This document shows positions 31,540-41,357 of a DNA stretch of 42,447 bases, piece after piece. The position numbers and the translations under genes are program-made. Location of the stretch: NCBI GenBank assembly GCA_015680685.1, contig MNCI01008947.1, positions 117,849 to 160,295 on the forward strand, written 5' to 3'. The notes beneath the pieces are model-generated. The model did not search any database. It saw only the letters and a program-made list of their open reading frames with translations, and was not told the DNA's origin. The stretch's first letter is position 1; the number at the start of each line of letters is the position of its first letter. The DNA comes from Gnetum montanum. Taxonomy: Eukaryota; Streptophyta; Gnetopsida; Gnetales; Gnetaceae.

Positions 31540-32190
31540 CCAAGATAGCATTAATTCATTTGGGATCTATCATGATTTCTTCTTTGGTGACTATGTACCT
31601 AAGAAATTTATCACTTTGAACACCAAAAATACATTTCTTAGTGTTTAGAATAATATCAAAACATTTACATCTTATAAAAATATTTCTAAGCTTTCTAAGG
31701 TGAGTACCTTTATCCTTAGAGAAAACTATTAAATCATCTAAATATATAATAACGCATTTCTTTATCAATCCTTCAAAGGTTCTATCCATGACACTTTGAA
31801 AGATAGAACCAGCATTTATAAGGCCAAAGGACATCTTAATGAATTAAAACATTCTTCATTTTTTTGTAAAGGCAATTTTATATTGGGCCTTCTTACTTAC
31901 TATAATTTAATTATAGCTTGAATATACATCCAAAAATGAGCACATTTTCACACCATTCACAATTTTCAATATTTCTTCCATAAGAGAAAGTGGATAATTA
32001 TCCTTAATATATGAGGTATGAAGGTTATGAAAATCAATACATAATTGTAATTTACTCATTCGTTTTGTAACAAGTACCAAATTTGATACCCAAATAGAAT
32101 GCTTCATAGGATAAATAATTTTGAATTCTAATAGTTTATTAGTTTTTTTCTTAATTAATGATTTAATTTTGAGGTTCATAGATCAAATCT
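31540..32190 (-). pseudogene. Gypsy-3 reverse transcriptase (broken)
   Basis: Two open pieces. 31907-32179 has FKIIYPMKHSIWVSNLVLV, then LQLCIDFHNLH, and the first catalytic Asp in FLDVYSSYN. 31556-31834 has LINAGSIFQSVMDRTFEGLI and the YLDD active-site box. A frameshifted segment of about 70 bp separates them. The motifs match gypsy-1 closely in wording. Confidence 0.85.
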
Positions 32191-32694
32191 TTTTTCTAAA
32201 TGGTTTTAACTCAAGCTTGAGCAATATGGTATGTATCATGATATCGGGGTTTAAAGTTTTTAGATCTTTGTAAGTCTATGCTAAAATATCATCAAATTCA
32301 TGTAGTAAATTAGTTAATGTTTATTTCATTTACATGTAAATGAGTGCCTATTTTAATAAGGTTTTGTCCTTTCATTTGAGTTTTAGTGGTTTCATTTTCA
32401 ATTATTGTTTTCTATTTACTATTTCTAATTACTTCTTTAGTTTTGGTGTGCAAGTCATTAAATAAAGATTCTCGAGTTACTGTTTTAGGAGAAATTTCAT
32501 TTGGAAACATAATATCCTCTAACCTAGTGTATTTATTAATTTGAGAAATTTTAAGACATTTATCACTAACTTCATTTTCAAAAGATAAGAACTATGATAT
32601 TTGATCATCATCATCAAAAACCTAGAAAGAATAGATATTATCTAGAATGAAATATGATTTAACCTTTTTGATAATAACTTTAAAAGCCCAAGCA

Positions 32695-32880
32695 TTACAC
32701 TAAAACAAGGATATCTAAGGTAGTTTCCATTTGATTTAATTCATTTGAAATATAATTCTCTTCCTTAGAAACATGTTCAATTGATATTTGATCAACCTCT
32801 TTATAGTTATGTTGGCCAAGAGTCTTAAATGTAGGGATCATTAGAAGGTCTTGATTAGTTTTCCCAAAGATAATAAGCAC
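32695..32880 (-). pseudogene. Gypsy-3 tail of an extra RNase H
   Basis: The 61-residue piece contains QISIEHVSKEENYISNELNQ followed by METTL. It resembles HISRKGNYIAYDLA of the gypsy-1 extra RNase H and lies at the same place upstream of RT. The catalytic Asp before the last Leu reads Glu here. The N-terminal two thirds of the domain are missing. Confidence 0.5.
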
Positions 32881-32939
32881 TTTTGGTTATGTACAATTAT
32901 TCTTTGTGCTAACATGATCCTTTCTTTGGTGATGGTATG

Positions 32940-33225
32940 GCATTAGTTCTACTAATGTCATGGTTTCACTGACATCACCATGGCTTCTACCAAAGATATA
33001 AGTCCTATTGATGTCATGGGTCTCACTAATGTCATCATGGGTTTGCTGATATGATCATGCATTTCATTGATGTCATCATAGGTTCCATTGATTTTATCAT
33101 GGATTTTGTTGATGTTATCATAGGTTCTATTAATGTCATAGGCTTTAATGCTATCATCATGGGTTCTGCTAATGTCATCATGAATTTCACTAATATCAAC
33201 ATAGGTTCCACTGATGGTACCTACA
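32940..33225. repeat. Degenerate 21-bp minisatellite
   Basis: About 12 imperfect units of the type GGTTCCATTGATGTCATCAT, mostly 20-24 bp apart. On the plus strand 33051-33233 translates into a seven-residue repeat (VIIGSID, FIMDFVD, VIIGSIN and so on), a by-product of the 21-bp period rather than evidence for a gene. Confidence 0.8.
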
Positions 33226-33239
33226 CAATCTAGGCATTG

Positions 33240-34011
33240 TTGAAATCATTTTAGAAAATTCTATGTAATGATCCATCGAATTAGAGAATTTCTTCCTTAA
33301 AAATCATATTTTTTGTTTTCAAAGCATCATGTTAGAGATGATCCTAGCAAATTCTGAATGTATGCTCTTGAATAAATAGAAATATTTAAATCAAATAAAC
33401 AAGCAATGTAAGATTTATGAAACATATTTCATACACACCTCCATTCCTTGTTAGTTTATTAGACCAAGAGCTTTTAATCAAAGATAATAAGGCTAGGACC
33501 TGATGATACGAAAACTTATTGACTTGTGACCTCATGCTAAGCATGAAAATGTTGAAATTAATAATATGGAACCACAAGTTGTGGTGTAAGTTATGGTCCA
33601 ATACCATAAGTTATCTTAGGAGTTGTGGTCAATTGTTTCATTACTTTTTTGATGTCTTTGTTATTTGTGCCATTTTGAAACAAGTTCAAGATTTGTTGCT
33701 TGAGTTGTTAGATAGTTTTGTATTTATGTCAATTTCTTTGTTATGTTTATTTGAAGCCATGAGTAGGCTCTGTCACATGGGCTCAAATATATAGTTTTAT
33801 TGTTTCTTCTCCATCAACACTAGTTTTACATGATGTTGTATGGTTATGTGATTGTAATTTATAAGAGCTAGCACAAAGTTTTGGTACTACTTGGTAACAA
33901 ACACCCTCAAGTGGTTTGGTCTTACTTCTATTAGGATGCATTAGTGAGGCTCTTGTTGTAGGCCCCATCCTATAAGAAAAATGGACTATCCATTTCTATG
34001 CTAGATTCTAG
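33240..34011. other. Unassigned DNA
   Basis: Short overlapping frames occur on both strands (for example 33519-33794 plus and 33783-33968 minus), none with a recognisable motif. A short inverted stretch, AACCACAAGTTGTGGT, lies near 33570-33590. I see no clear LTR boundary. Confidence 0.3.
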
Positions 34012-34118
34012 ATGCAAATAGTGGATGTACATTACCATTGGGATTATATTAGAGGGGATGTTCAATTGATACAATTACCCTCTAGATGTACATTACCATT
34101 GGGATTTGCCACTTATCA

Positions 34119-34758
34119 GGGACTATGTGAGGACACTTCATATTGCAAGCACACATCAGTAACCAACATGCATCATATATCACGTCATAAACATGAGTAC
34201 AAGAAAAAGAAAAAATGCACAACCATCCTTCCTTACCAACTCATCAACTTTACAAGAACAATAAGATTAGCATGCATTGCAATTAGTGTCAAATGTGATA
34301 TCATCATGTTTATTCACCTAATAGCTAATACTTTACCAACTACCATGTGCATAGATTTATTGTTAATGTTATACAATCCCAATGGTAATTTACATCCACT
34401 ATTTGCATCTACTAGTGCTAGAGGTATCAATTGAACATCCCCTCTAATGTAACCTCTAGCACTAGTAGATGCAAATAGTGGATGTACATTATCATTGGGA
34501 TTGTATAACATTAACAATAAATCTATGCACATGGTAGTTGGTAAAGTATTAGCTATTAGGTGAATAAAAATGATGATATCACATTTGACACTAATTGCAA
34601 TGCATGCTAATCTTATTGTTCTTGTAAAATTGATGAGTTGGTAAGGAAGGATGGTTGTGCATTTTTTCTTTTTCTTGTACTCATGTTTATGACATGATAT
34701 ATGATGCATGTTGGTTACTGATGTGTGCTTGCAATATGAAGTGTCCTCACATAGTCCC
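34119..34758. repeat. Inverted repeat with 306-bp arms and 28-nt spacer
   Basis: Arms 34119-34424 and 34453-34758 are reverse complements at about 98% identity by eye, with five or six substitutions and a 1-bp indel near the outer ends. The spacer is 34425-34452. Reading outward the left arm continues as TTTGCCACTTATCA, a copy of the LTR tip TTGCCACTCATTA that follows the right arm. A 24-nt piece of the spacer occurs again, inverted, at 34048-34071. A transcript across it would fold into a long hairpin. The same protein-like translation on both strands is a consequence of the repeat. Confidence 0.93.
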
Positions 34759-34759
34759 C

Positions 34760-35572
34760 TAATGAGTGGCAAGGTACCCCTACACGCAACCATACGAATA
34801 CGAGCATCTCACGCACGATCCGATTGAACTCCAAGGACTAAGTGCTTACGTGCCTTATGGAACACTTAAGGTTAATCAATCATTGTCTTCCTAGACTTAC
34901 TTGTATTATCATGGTTGTATGGTTAAGTAAGTATGAGGTATATGATTTTTATAACTTTTATCATTTTATCACCTATGCTAAAGGAGGAAAGGGTGAAGAG
35001 ACTAAGTAACTAACTTTCAGTAAATAAGCTTTAATCGTCCTAGCATCAGTCTCCGTTCCCACTTGCCGTACACACCCTGAACTAGTGCAACACTACTAGG
35101 ATTACCAAATGCTATTTGTTACTGGGTTACCAAGCGTAACACACATGCTCGAAGTGGTCGTACTGAATGCACTTAACTAGGAGCTGAGGGTTGAGGGAGA
35201 TTAATTATCTAAGAATGCATTTAAGCATTTAACATTATCTAAGAAAGCATTTAAGCATTTAACATAGTTAAATCCTAATTAGCTTAGTCCATGCACTGCA
35301 AGGTTTATCAGAAAGTTCATCTTTATTTTCATACACAAATGTGTGCTCAGGTACAATTTGCTCGAATAAAGATCCATTGACTTTGAGACTCCTACTGTGG
35401 GCACATGGAAATTATTTTGTCTCTGGAATGGTAAAATTGCCAGAGTTTAGCTAAGGGTCTAGATCTAGATGATCTTACAAGGGAAAGCTACCTCTTATTT
35501 ATAGACAAGGCGACGGGCTGCGATATCGCGTACGTGATATCGCAGGGGCCGACACGATATTGCGTCCCATCA
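34760..35572 (-). repeat. 3' LTR of gypsy-4
   Basis: On the minus strand it starts TGATGGG at 35572 and ends CTCATTA at 34760 (813 bp). Related to the LTRs at 6518 and 40302. It has the TATA box TCTATAAATAAG (minus, 35504-35493) and GATATCGC boxes at 35519-35544, plus a mutated third copy at about 35553-35564. The inverted repeat abuts its end. Confidence 0.9.
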
Positions 35573-35586
35573 TACCCCCATGACTG
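35573..35586 (-). promoter_or_regulatory. Polypurine tract of gypsy-4
   Basis: On the minus strand CAGTCATGGGGGTA directly precedes the LTR start. It follows GAGGACGAGTTTTCATT, shared with gypsy-2. Confidence 0.85.
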
Positions 35587-37475
35587 AATGAAAACTCGTC
35601 CTCAAGTTCCTTACAAAATATTGGGAAGGTATGGGATTATTAGCTTGAATGATACTAATGGTGAATGGGGTGACATGTGAATAGATCATCATTACAAAAC
35701 ATGACAAAATTTAGTGCTCACAACAACAAGAGTGAACACTATACACATTTGACATCCAGCCTTATTTGGCAGCTGGGATAGAAGAGAGAAGAGAGAAAGA
35801 AAAGAAGAAGTCCACTGCTAGTAACACCAAGATTACACCTTTCATTGTTCATCCATAAGCACACCATCAATCTCATTCCTTGCATAATCGTTTCAGTACC
35901 AGTCCATTCCAAGTGTTTCCTATAAGTCCAATCCGTTGGTGTATGATTGCCATCTGCACACACAACACAATCTTATATTAGCAAGGGTAAATGAATGATA
36001 ATACAATTGATACCTTGATTCAGTGTAAGGTCCATTGGCTGAGTTGTGATATGGTTGATACATATCTAGAGATATAATACTGGTGACTACCCGAGGTGTA
36101 GGGGTTAGGATAAAATTGAAAAAATTGGACTAGGACCCCCATGACTGAGAGCGAACCTCCAGTAGTGATAGAATGGAAAAAGATAAGGAATAAGAAAGAT
36201 GGAGAAAAAGAAACAACGGGCACACCAATAAAATGGATGTTAAAGATGCCAATGAACAAAATAATTGGTGTTTGCGAAAATTTTTAAAGGAAAGAAATTA
36301 ACAGATGCACCAAATAGGAATGCCAATGGGTCCTCCCCAAAGTAGGCTCATGCCCTTAATGCCCTGACAATCCAACATTCAAAGAGTCTGTAGGCTCTAG
36401 AAATGTCATTTGGAAGCAAGAGTTAAAGTCTTAACCACAAGAGTTTACCGAAAGAAAACAATGCATCAACCAAAATATAGACTACTGATACAACTGGCAA
36501 TGAGGTGATAAATGGGGAAAGAAGGATGAAAAGAAGAGAATGGAATGGAGTCTCAAGAACAAGGTGGTGCACATCCCCTTGTGTGTTAATGGTTAATGTG
36601 ACTTAGTAGATCTCATTTCAAATCCGGCCTCAAACAACCCACATTCAGTGACTTCACATTAATACATTCGGCCCATCCATCCACTTGAAGTAACAAGAAT
36701 GCTTCCACCAAAGAGCCACCACCATTCCAACGAAATGAAAGAGAAGAAAGTAGGAAGTGAGAAGGGCCTTAGTTAGAGGGAACATGTTTATTTTAGTTCC
36801 ATAACCAGTGCTTGTAGCCCAAATGATTATTTCTTCTAAGGGGTGTGCTTTGAATTCTTACTGTGTTTGTTTGTTTTCTCTTCTTTTTTTTTTTTTTGAG
36901 AACCACACCATGCAAAGACTTATTATTTTTATTTGCTTAGCTTCCCGATAATGTGGCAATGTCGGAACAGTGAGAAAACTCAAGAAGAAAACATCCCAGC
37001 ACCCAATAGAATGGCCAACACAAATGCATCAAATCCCCTTGAAGTCAAACCCTTTTCAATCCTTGAGTCCTTCCTTAGTTTGAGAAATTCCCAATCGCCG
37101 ATTCATTGATAGTTATTATTATTGAGAAAGGGATTGTACAGTTCCAAGCCAAGAGAGACCATAGAATTTTATGGATGTATGGATGAAGTGGACTCATTGC
37201 CTGCTATATCCAAAGAACCATACCTTAGTATCAACATCATAACTTAAAGGTAAAAACCAAACATTAGCAATCAATGGAATACAGTTCATACCACCATCAG
37301 AGCACTTATTAGATGACAAATCAAAAAAAATAATTAAACACACAAAGAAATGAAAAAGTATAAACGATGTTGTAAAACAAAAACAAGAAAAGTTAAAGAA
37401 ATTTGTAAAACAAAAATGTATAAAATAAAAATGTGTAAAACAAAAATTTAAAAAAGAACTGAGGACCTCAAACGA
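35587..37475 (-). other. Noncoding 3' region of gypsy-4
   Basis: The stretch where pol would be expected carries only short unconnected frames and no RT, RNase H or integrase motif. The last part before the polypurine tract (about 35590-35720) resembles the same region of gypsy-2, for example CTTCCCAATATTTTGTAAGG. A run of 14 T occurs at 36884-36897. I recognise nothing else. Confidence 0.6.
37321..37460. repeat. A-rich imperfect repeats
   Basis: Several imperfect copies of TGTAAAACAAAAA lie just after the gag-protease stop of gypsy-4 (minus strand, where the tract is T-rich). Confidence 0.6.
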
Positions 37476-40301
37476 TTAGCATAGGTGGCCATCTCCCCCA
37501 TGACTGAATTGGAAGGGAGAGATCCAAAATAGTGAGCAAGATTGTCCTCTCTCAAATGTGCTATGTGCATAGACCGTTCTAGGTTCATGATAAGGATCGG
37601 TCGGTTGCACATAGACTAGTATGCTCCTATCGAAGTACTCCTTTTGATTTTCTAAGAGTTTCCAACTTCCCTCAATTGGTGGTTTCAGATTAAGGGTTGG
37701 AAGTCGGCAACACTCTTGCTCCAGTGCATCTATGCTTTCTTCATGGGCACAAGTTGGTCCCCCAGTTAGTTCCATGCATATTGGTGGGTTGCTCTCTTGA
37801 TTAGTTGTCAACCACTGGGTGTTCTCTTGTTGTGTGGTTGCTACATACAGGCACTTTTGTATGTTAACTTCCTAGGCACACCAGTTGCATACAGGAGATG
37901 TTGAACACTCCTATACACTATCACCCTTTGTATCACTGTATGTGATGCATGGAACCTTCTTCTTCTCGATCTTTCCATAAGTATTTTCCTTAGATATTTC
38001 CAAGGAAAGATCACGAATTCCTAGGCATGCATTCACAGTACTTAGCCATGCCCTTCCCATTATTATTGGGAAGTCCCCCTTGTCATTGTTGACTTGTATC
38101 ATTAGGAAATCAGCTGGGTATGACCAACCACACACAATGGTAATGATGTCCTCCACCAATCCCAAGGGAATAGTGATGTACTAGTCATCTAGCTCTAAGA
38201 GAATATTGCTCTTCTTTAGTGGAGGTAGGTTCCAGGCTTTATACATTTCTTGCGATATCAAGTTGACTTCGGAACCTGAGTCAAGAAGAGCTCTATGTGG
38301 TTCATTCCCAGCAACTTGGAGGTAGATTAGGGAACTTCCAGGATCAAATAATTTCTTGGGAAGGTGGCCCTCCTTGATCTAGTCAGTGACAGTATGTGTT
38401 AACATAACCGTATGCGTTGAGCTCTGTTGTTGGTTTGCAGGGAGCTCTGAAGCCTTATTTGATGGAGGAACGTTTGGAGGCTCAACCGCTTGTGGTTGTG
38501 AGAGCTTGTTTGGACTATTGGTTTTGAAGAAAGGTCTTCTCCTTGTTCGGCTGTTAAAACTAGCAGCAGGTTGAAGGTTTACAGCTCTCGTAGCATTGCG
38601 TTGNTGGTTGTTAAAACTAGCAGCAGGTTGAAGGTTTATAGCTCTCGTAGCATTGCGTTGCTGCGGTTGAGTGGGTAGTTCCCCTTGCATCGCTGGAGTG
38701 GATGGTAGTGGAGCTATTGGTGTAAGAGTCGCGGGTGGAATTGGAGGATGGTATGCGTGTGGTGTGTCTCTCCCAGGAGAAGGAGTCCTATAGTACTCTC
38801 GAGCTTGGTAGTGACGTTGTGGGGTCACGTGACCAACAGAGTCACTTGGAGAGATTGGCTGTTGCACATAATAGCCATATGGATCCAGTTTCCGATAAGG
38901 GTATTGTTGCCTTGGCGATGGCATCCCCCATGACTGTGGGTATTGCCACTGCTGACGTTGCTCCATAGGTTGTGGTGGAGTTCCACTTGGATAATATGTT
39001 AATGGTTGGTGGAACTACCTCGGGTTACCTTGGGAATAAGGTAACCGACGGGGTGCTTGCCGTTTGTTAAGTCTTGGATTGAGTGCATACACCCTAGACT
39101 CTTGCAAATGTGAGATTATCGGGCAACATCTCTTAAGATGGTCATATTGGCATATTTCACATCCACCATCATTGTCTATATCCAAATTCACAACCTCTTC
39201 AGTAATAGCCAATTTACCCTTACCTTTGTTATGTGCATAGTCCAAATCCCTCTTCTTTTTCTTGTCATGGTCACTACTTCACTCCTTAGACTCCTCTACG
39301 ATTTTTAAAACGGTTTTAAATCTACTATCTAAGGAGTCCCACATCTGATCTAGCTTAGCCGACACTTCTATTGTTAATTTCTGAAGTGGTAAGGTTTTCC
39401 TACTCACCAACTCTTCGAGTGGTGACTCATCCTCCTCCTCACAAAATCTCACTCCCCTCTTTCGAAGGGAAGGATCGCGGTTGTATTCTTCCATGCTTTC
39501 TCTCTTACGTAGCTCTCCTTCTTCCTTAGCTACTTGCTCCAATGATCTACGAACCTCATGGGACCTAAGTTTAGATAATCTCCCTTGGGCATATGTTCCA
39601 AGGGTTCTCCTGGTTTCATGTCTTAGCCCATCTACGAGATGGCATAGTTGATCTGGTTGTGTGTAACCATGGCCTAGGCAACAATGTAGTAATGCATAAT
39701 ATCGGCCCATGGTAGCATCCAAGGGTTCATGATTACCCTGCTTCCATCCTTGGATTTTCTTTCATAAGTTGGACACTCGGGAGTACGTTTGATATTTATC
39801 ATTAAACAATTCTAGCATCATACTCCATCTTCAAATGGATTCCAGCTCTAAGGACCGGTATCAGCTTTCCGCTTCTTGTATGAGTATCCTTGGGAACAAC
39901 TTTAATTTTTTCCACTCATTCTCAATGTTTTGCAAGGCACAAGCATCATGAAATGCCTATAAGTGGTTCTGCAAATCAGCGTTGTATCCCCCCTCAAATC
40001 GTGGATATTATTCTTGTCTAGTCTCTTGATCCGGCTATCTTTTTGGTGCCTTGTAGGTATTCTAACGGCCTCCGTAATGTCTAATATGCTTCTGGTTGCG
40101 AGTAGGGGTTCATCATGGTCATTTCTCTCATGGCATCTGTGATGCCTACACAGTTCCCTACTTTCCCTTCTTCCATGTCATGATTCCCTAGAATGCCCTC
40201 GTCCTCGCTCTCGACTCTCTCATCGAGGTTTCTCATTTTGCTTACCCTTATCCTCACAATTAGGTTTCTTATGACTGCATCCTGATGTTGAAGTAGAGGG
40301 T
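37476..40301 (-). pseudogene. Gypsy-4 gag-protease frame (one phase, stops only)
   Basis: Open pieces at 39279-39722, 39015-39245, 38379-38966, 37911-38165 and 37476-37811 share one reading phase. Domains in order: capsid (GGYNADLQNHL, then AFHDACALQNIENEWKKLKL; HEPLDATMGRYYALLHC), a basic-acidic region, the zinc-knuckle variant CEICQYDHLKRCC (39151-39113, spacing CX2CX3HX3C), a Pro/Gln-rich region, and protease with an intact DSGS (38282-38271) and DFPIIMGRAWLSTVNACLGI. The last piece is a linker ending at a stop at 37476. Gag would package RNA and the protease would process it. Further stops lie upstream of 39722. A base called N at 38604 sits inside a duplication. Insertion of gypsy-5 removed the N-terminal part from this window. 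Confidence 0.85.
38553..38666 (-). repeat. 57-bp tandem duplication in gypsy-4 gag, with an N
   Basis: Two copies start at 38553 and 38610, with near-identical sequence. They encode a duplicated 19-residue segment (QRNATRAINLQPAASFNN and its neighbour). The single undetermined base, 38604, lies in the last codons of the first copy. Confidence 0.85.
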
Positions 40302-41215
40302 TGATGAGACGCGAATTGCACAGGCCGTGATATCGCGTCCGCCGCGATATCGCGGTCTGTCGCCATATCTATAAATAAGAGGCGGCACTCCCCTCATTTC
40401 ACATCCTAGGCGTAAAGTAGCGAAGCTCTAGCAGATTGATCACCCCAGATATAGAATATTTACCATGTGCCCGCAGTAGGAGTCCCCCAAGTGAACGGTT
40501 CTTTGTTCGAGCAGCTTTGTACCTGAACGCAAGTTGTGTACGACAAAAAAGACGAGCTTTGTGGATAAACCTTGCAGTGCATGGATAGGTTTAATTAATG
40601 TTATTCACTGCTTTCCTAGTAACACGGCATGAGTACAACTTGGTTACGAGCGTTGACGAATGTGTACGGCTAGCCAAGGAATCAGCTACTCATCGTGATT
40701 AGATTCTCTCAACCCTTTCCTCCTAGAATGTGGGACAAGTACGACTTGATTACGAGCATCTACGGATGTGTACGGCTAGTCAAGAAATCAGCTGCTTGTC
40801 ACACTTAGGTTAGATAGGTGCCTCAATACGACTGCTTTGAGCACGTGCGTTACGTGTGGTAATCCCAGTAACGATTAGCGTTTGGTAGCCACAGTTCCAT
40901 AGTTCAAGGCATGTATGACAAGTGGGAACGGATGCTGACGCTAGGACTTAGTGCTGTAGTTAGAGTTAGTTTTAGTTTCTCAACCCTTCACCATTTAGCA
41001 TAGGAGATAAACCGAAAAATACCAAAAAAATCATATACCTCAGACTTGCTTAACCATACACCGTGACACATACAAGCAAGCCTGGGAAGACACTGAACGA
41101 TTAACCCCAAGTGTTCCTTGTGGCGTTTAGGCATTTAGTCTGCGAAGTTCGACCAGATCGCGTGTGCTATGCTCGTTTCGTATGGTTGAGTGTAGGGGTA
41201 CCTCGCCACTCATCA
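40302..41215 (+). repeat. 5' LTR of gypsy-5
   Basis: 914 bp from TGATGAG to CTCATCA. U3 is short and carries GTGATATCGCG (40327-40337) and the palindrome CCGCGATATCGCGG (40342-40355). A TATA box, TCTATAAATAAG, follows at 40368-40379. R/U5 resembles that of gypsy-2 and of the other two LTRs of the family. Confidence 0.92.
40327..40379 (+). promoter_or_regulatory. U3 core promoter of gypsy-5: GATATCGC boxes and TATA
   Basis: Two GATATCGC boxes, one inside a 14-bp perfect palindrome, lie 13 bp or more upstream of TCTATAAATAAG. The same pair upstream of a TATA region is found in the LTRs at 6518-7314 and 34760-35572. A transcription-factor site is a reasonable reading but not shown. Confidence 0.65.
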
Positions 41216-41216
41216 T

Positions 41217-41234
41217 TGGCGTTGTTGCCGGGGA
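41217..41234 (+). promoter_or_regulatory. Primer-binding site of gypsy-5
   Basis: TGGCGTTGTTGCCGGGGA starts one base after the LTR. It matches the complement of plant tRNA-Asp (TGGCGCCGTTGCCGGGGA) at 16 of 18 positions. Confidence 0.9.
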
Positions 41235-41357
41235 CTAAGTGTTTTTATGCCAATTAGAACATAAGGGATATCACTCACATCGTCGTGAGCTTTAACGAAC
41301 CTTCGGGTTAATCAGTTAATCAACAACAAAAATAACAGTAAACAGCACACCATTAGG

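Larger units (their letters stand above)
29560..32880 (-). mobile_element. Gypsy-3: truncated minus-strand Ty3/gypsy pol
   Basis: The minus strand has the tail of an extra RNase H, then RT, classical RNase H, linker and integrase, in the same order as gypsy-1. It lacks gag, protease and recognisable LTRs. The two elements share domain order and motif wording but are clearly diverged. The upstream end near 32880 gives way to a minisatellite. The many breaks make it one of the older remains here. Confidence 0.78.
34760..40301 (-). mobile_element. Gypsy-4: gag-protease-only element, 5' part outside the window
   Basis: On the minus strand gag and protease (40301-37476) are followed by 1.9 kb of noncoding DNA, a polypurine tract and the 3' LTR (35572-34760). 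No RT, RNase H or integrase motif occurs. Gag is cut at 40301 by gypsy-5, so the 5' LTR should lie right of the window. The gag-protease frame stays in one phase and only nonsense codons interrupt it, so the element is younger than gypsy-1 to -3. It resembles the non-autonomous gag-carrying LTR elements (TR-GAG type) known in plants. Confidence 0.85.

Noticed and set aside
33051-33233. 60-residue frame with a seven-residue hydrophobic repeat
   Set aside because: It follows from a 21-bp tandem array that happens to lack stops; not evidence for a membrane protein.
34012-34793. Two frames of 140 and 159 residues on opposite strands with nearly the same protein
   Set aside because: They are mirror images produced by the inverted repeat. 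Each crosses repeat borders, and one starts in the LTR of gypsy-4. No known domain.
36884-36897. Poly-T run as the tail of a SINE or processed pseudogene
   Set aside because: No internal polymerase III boxes, no coding match and no target duplication were seen next to it.
38386-38968. Plus-strand frames opposite gypsy-4 gag
   Set aside because: Antisense shadows of the Pro/Gln-rich gag region, whose minus-strand phase continues on both sides.
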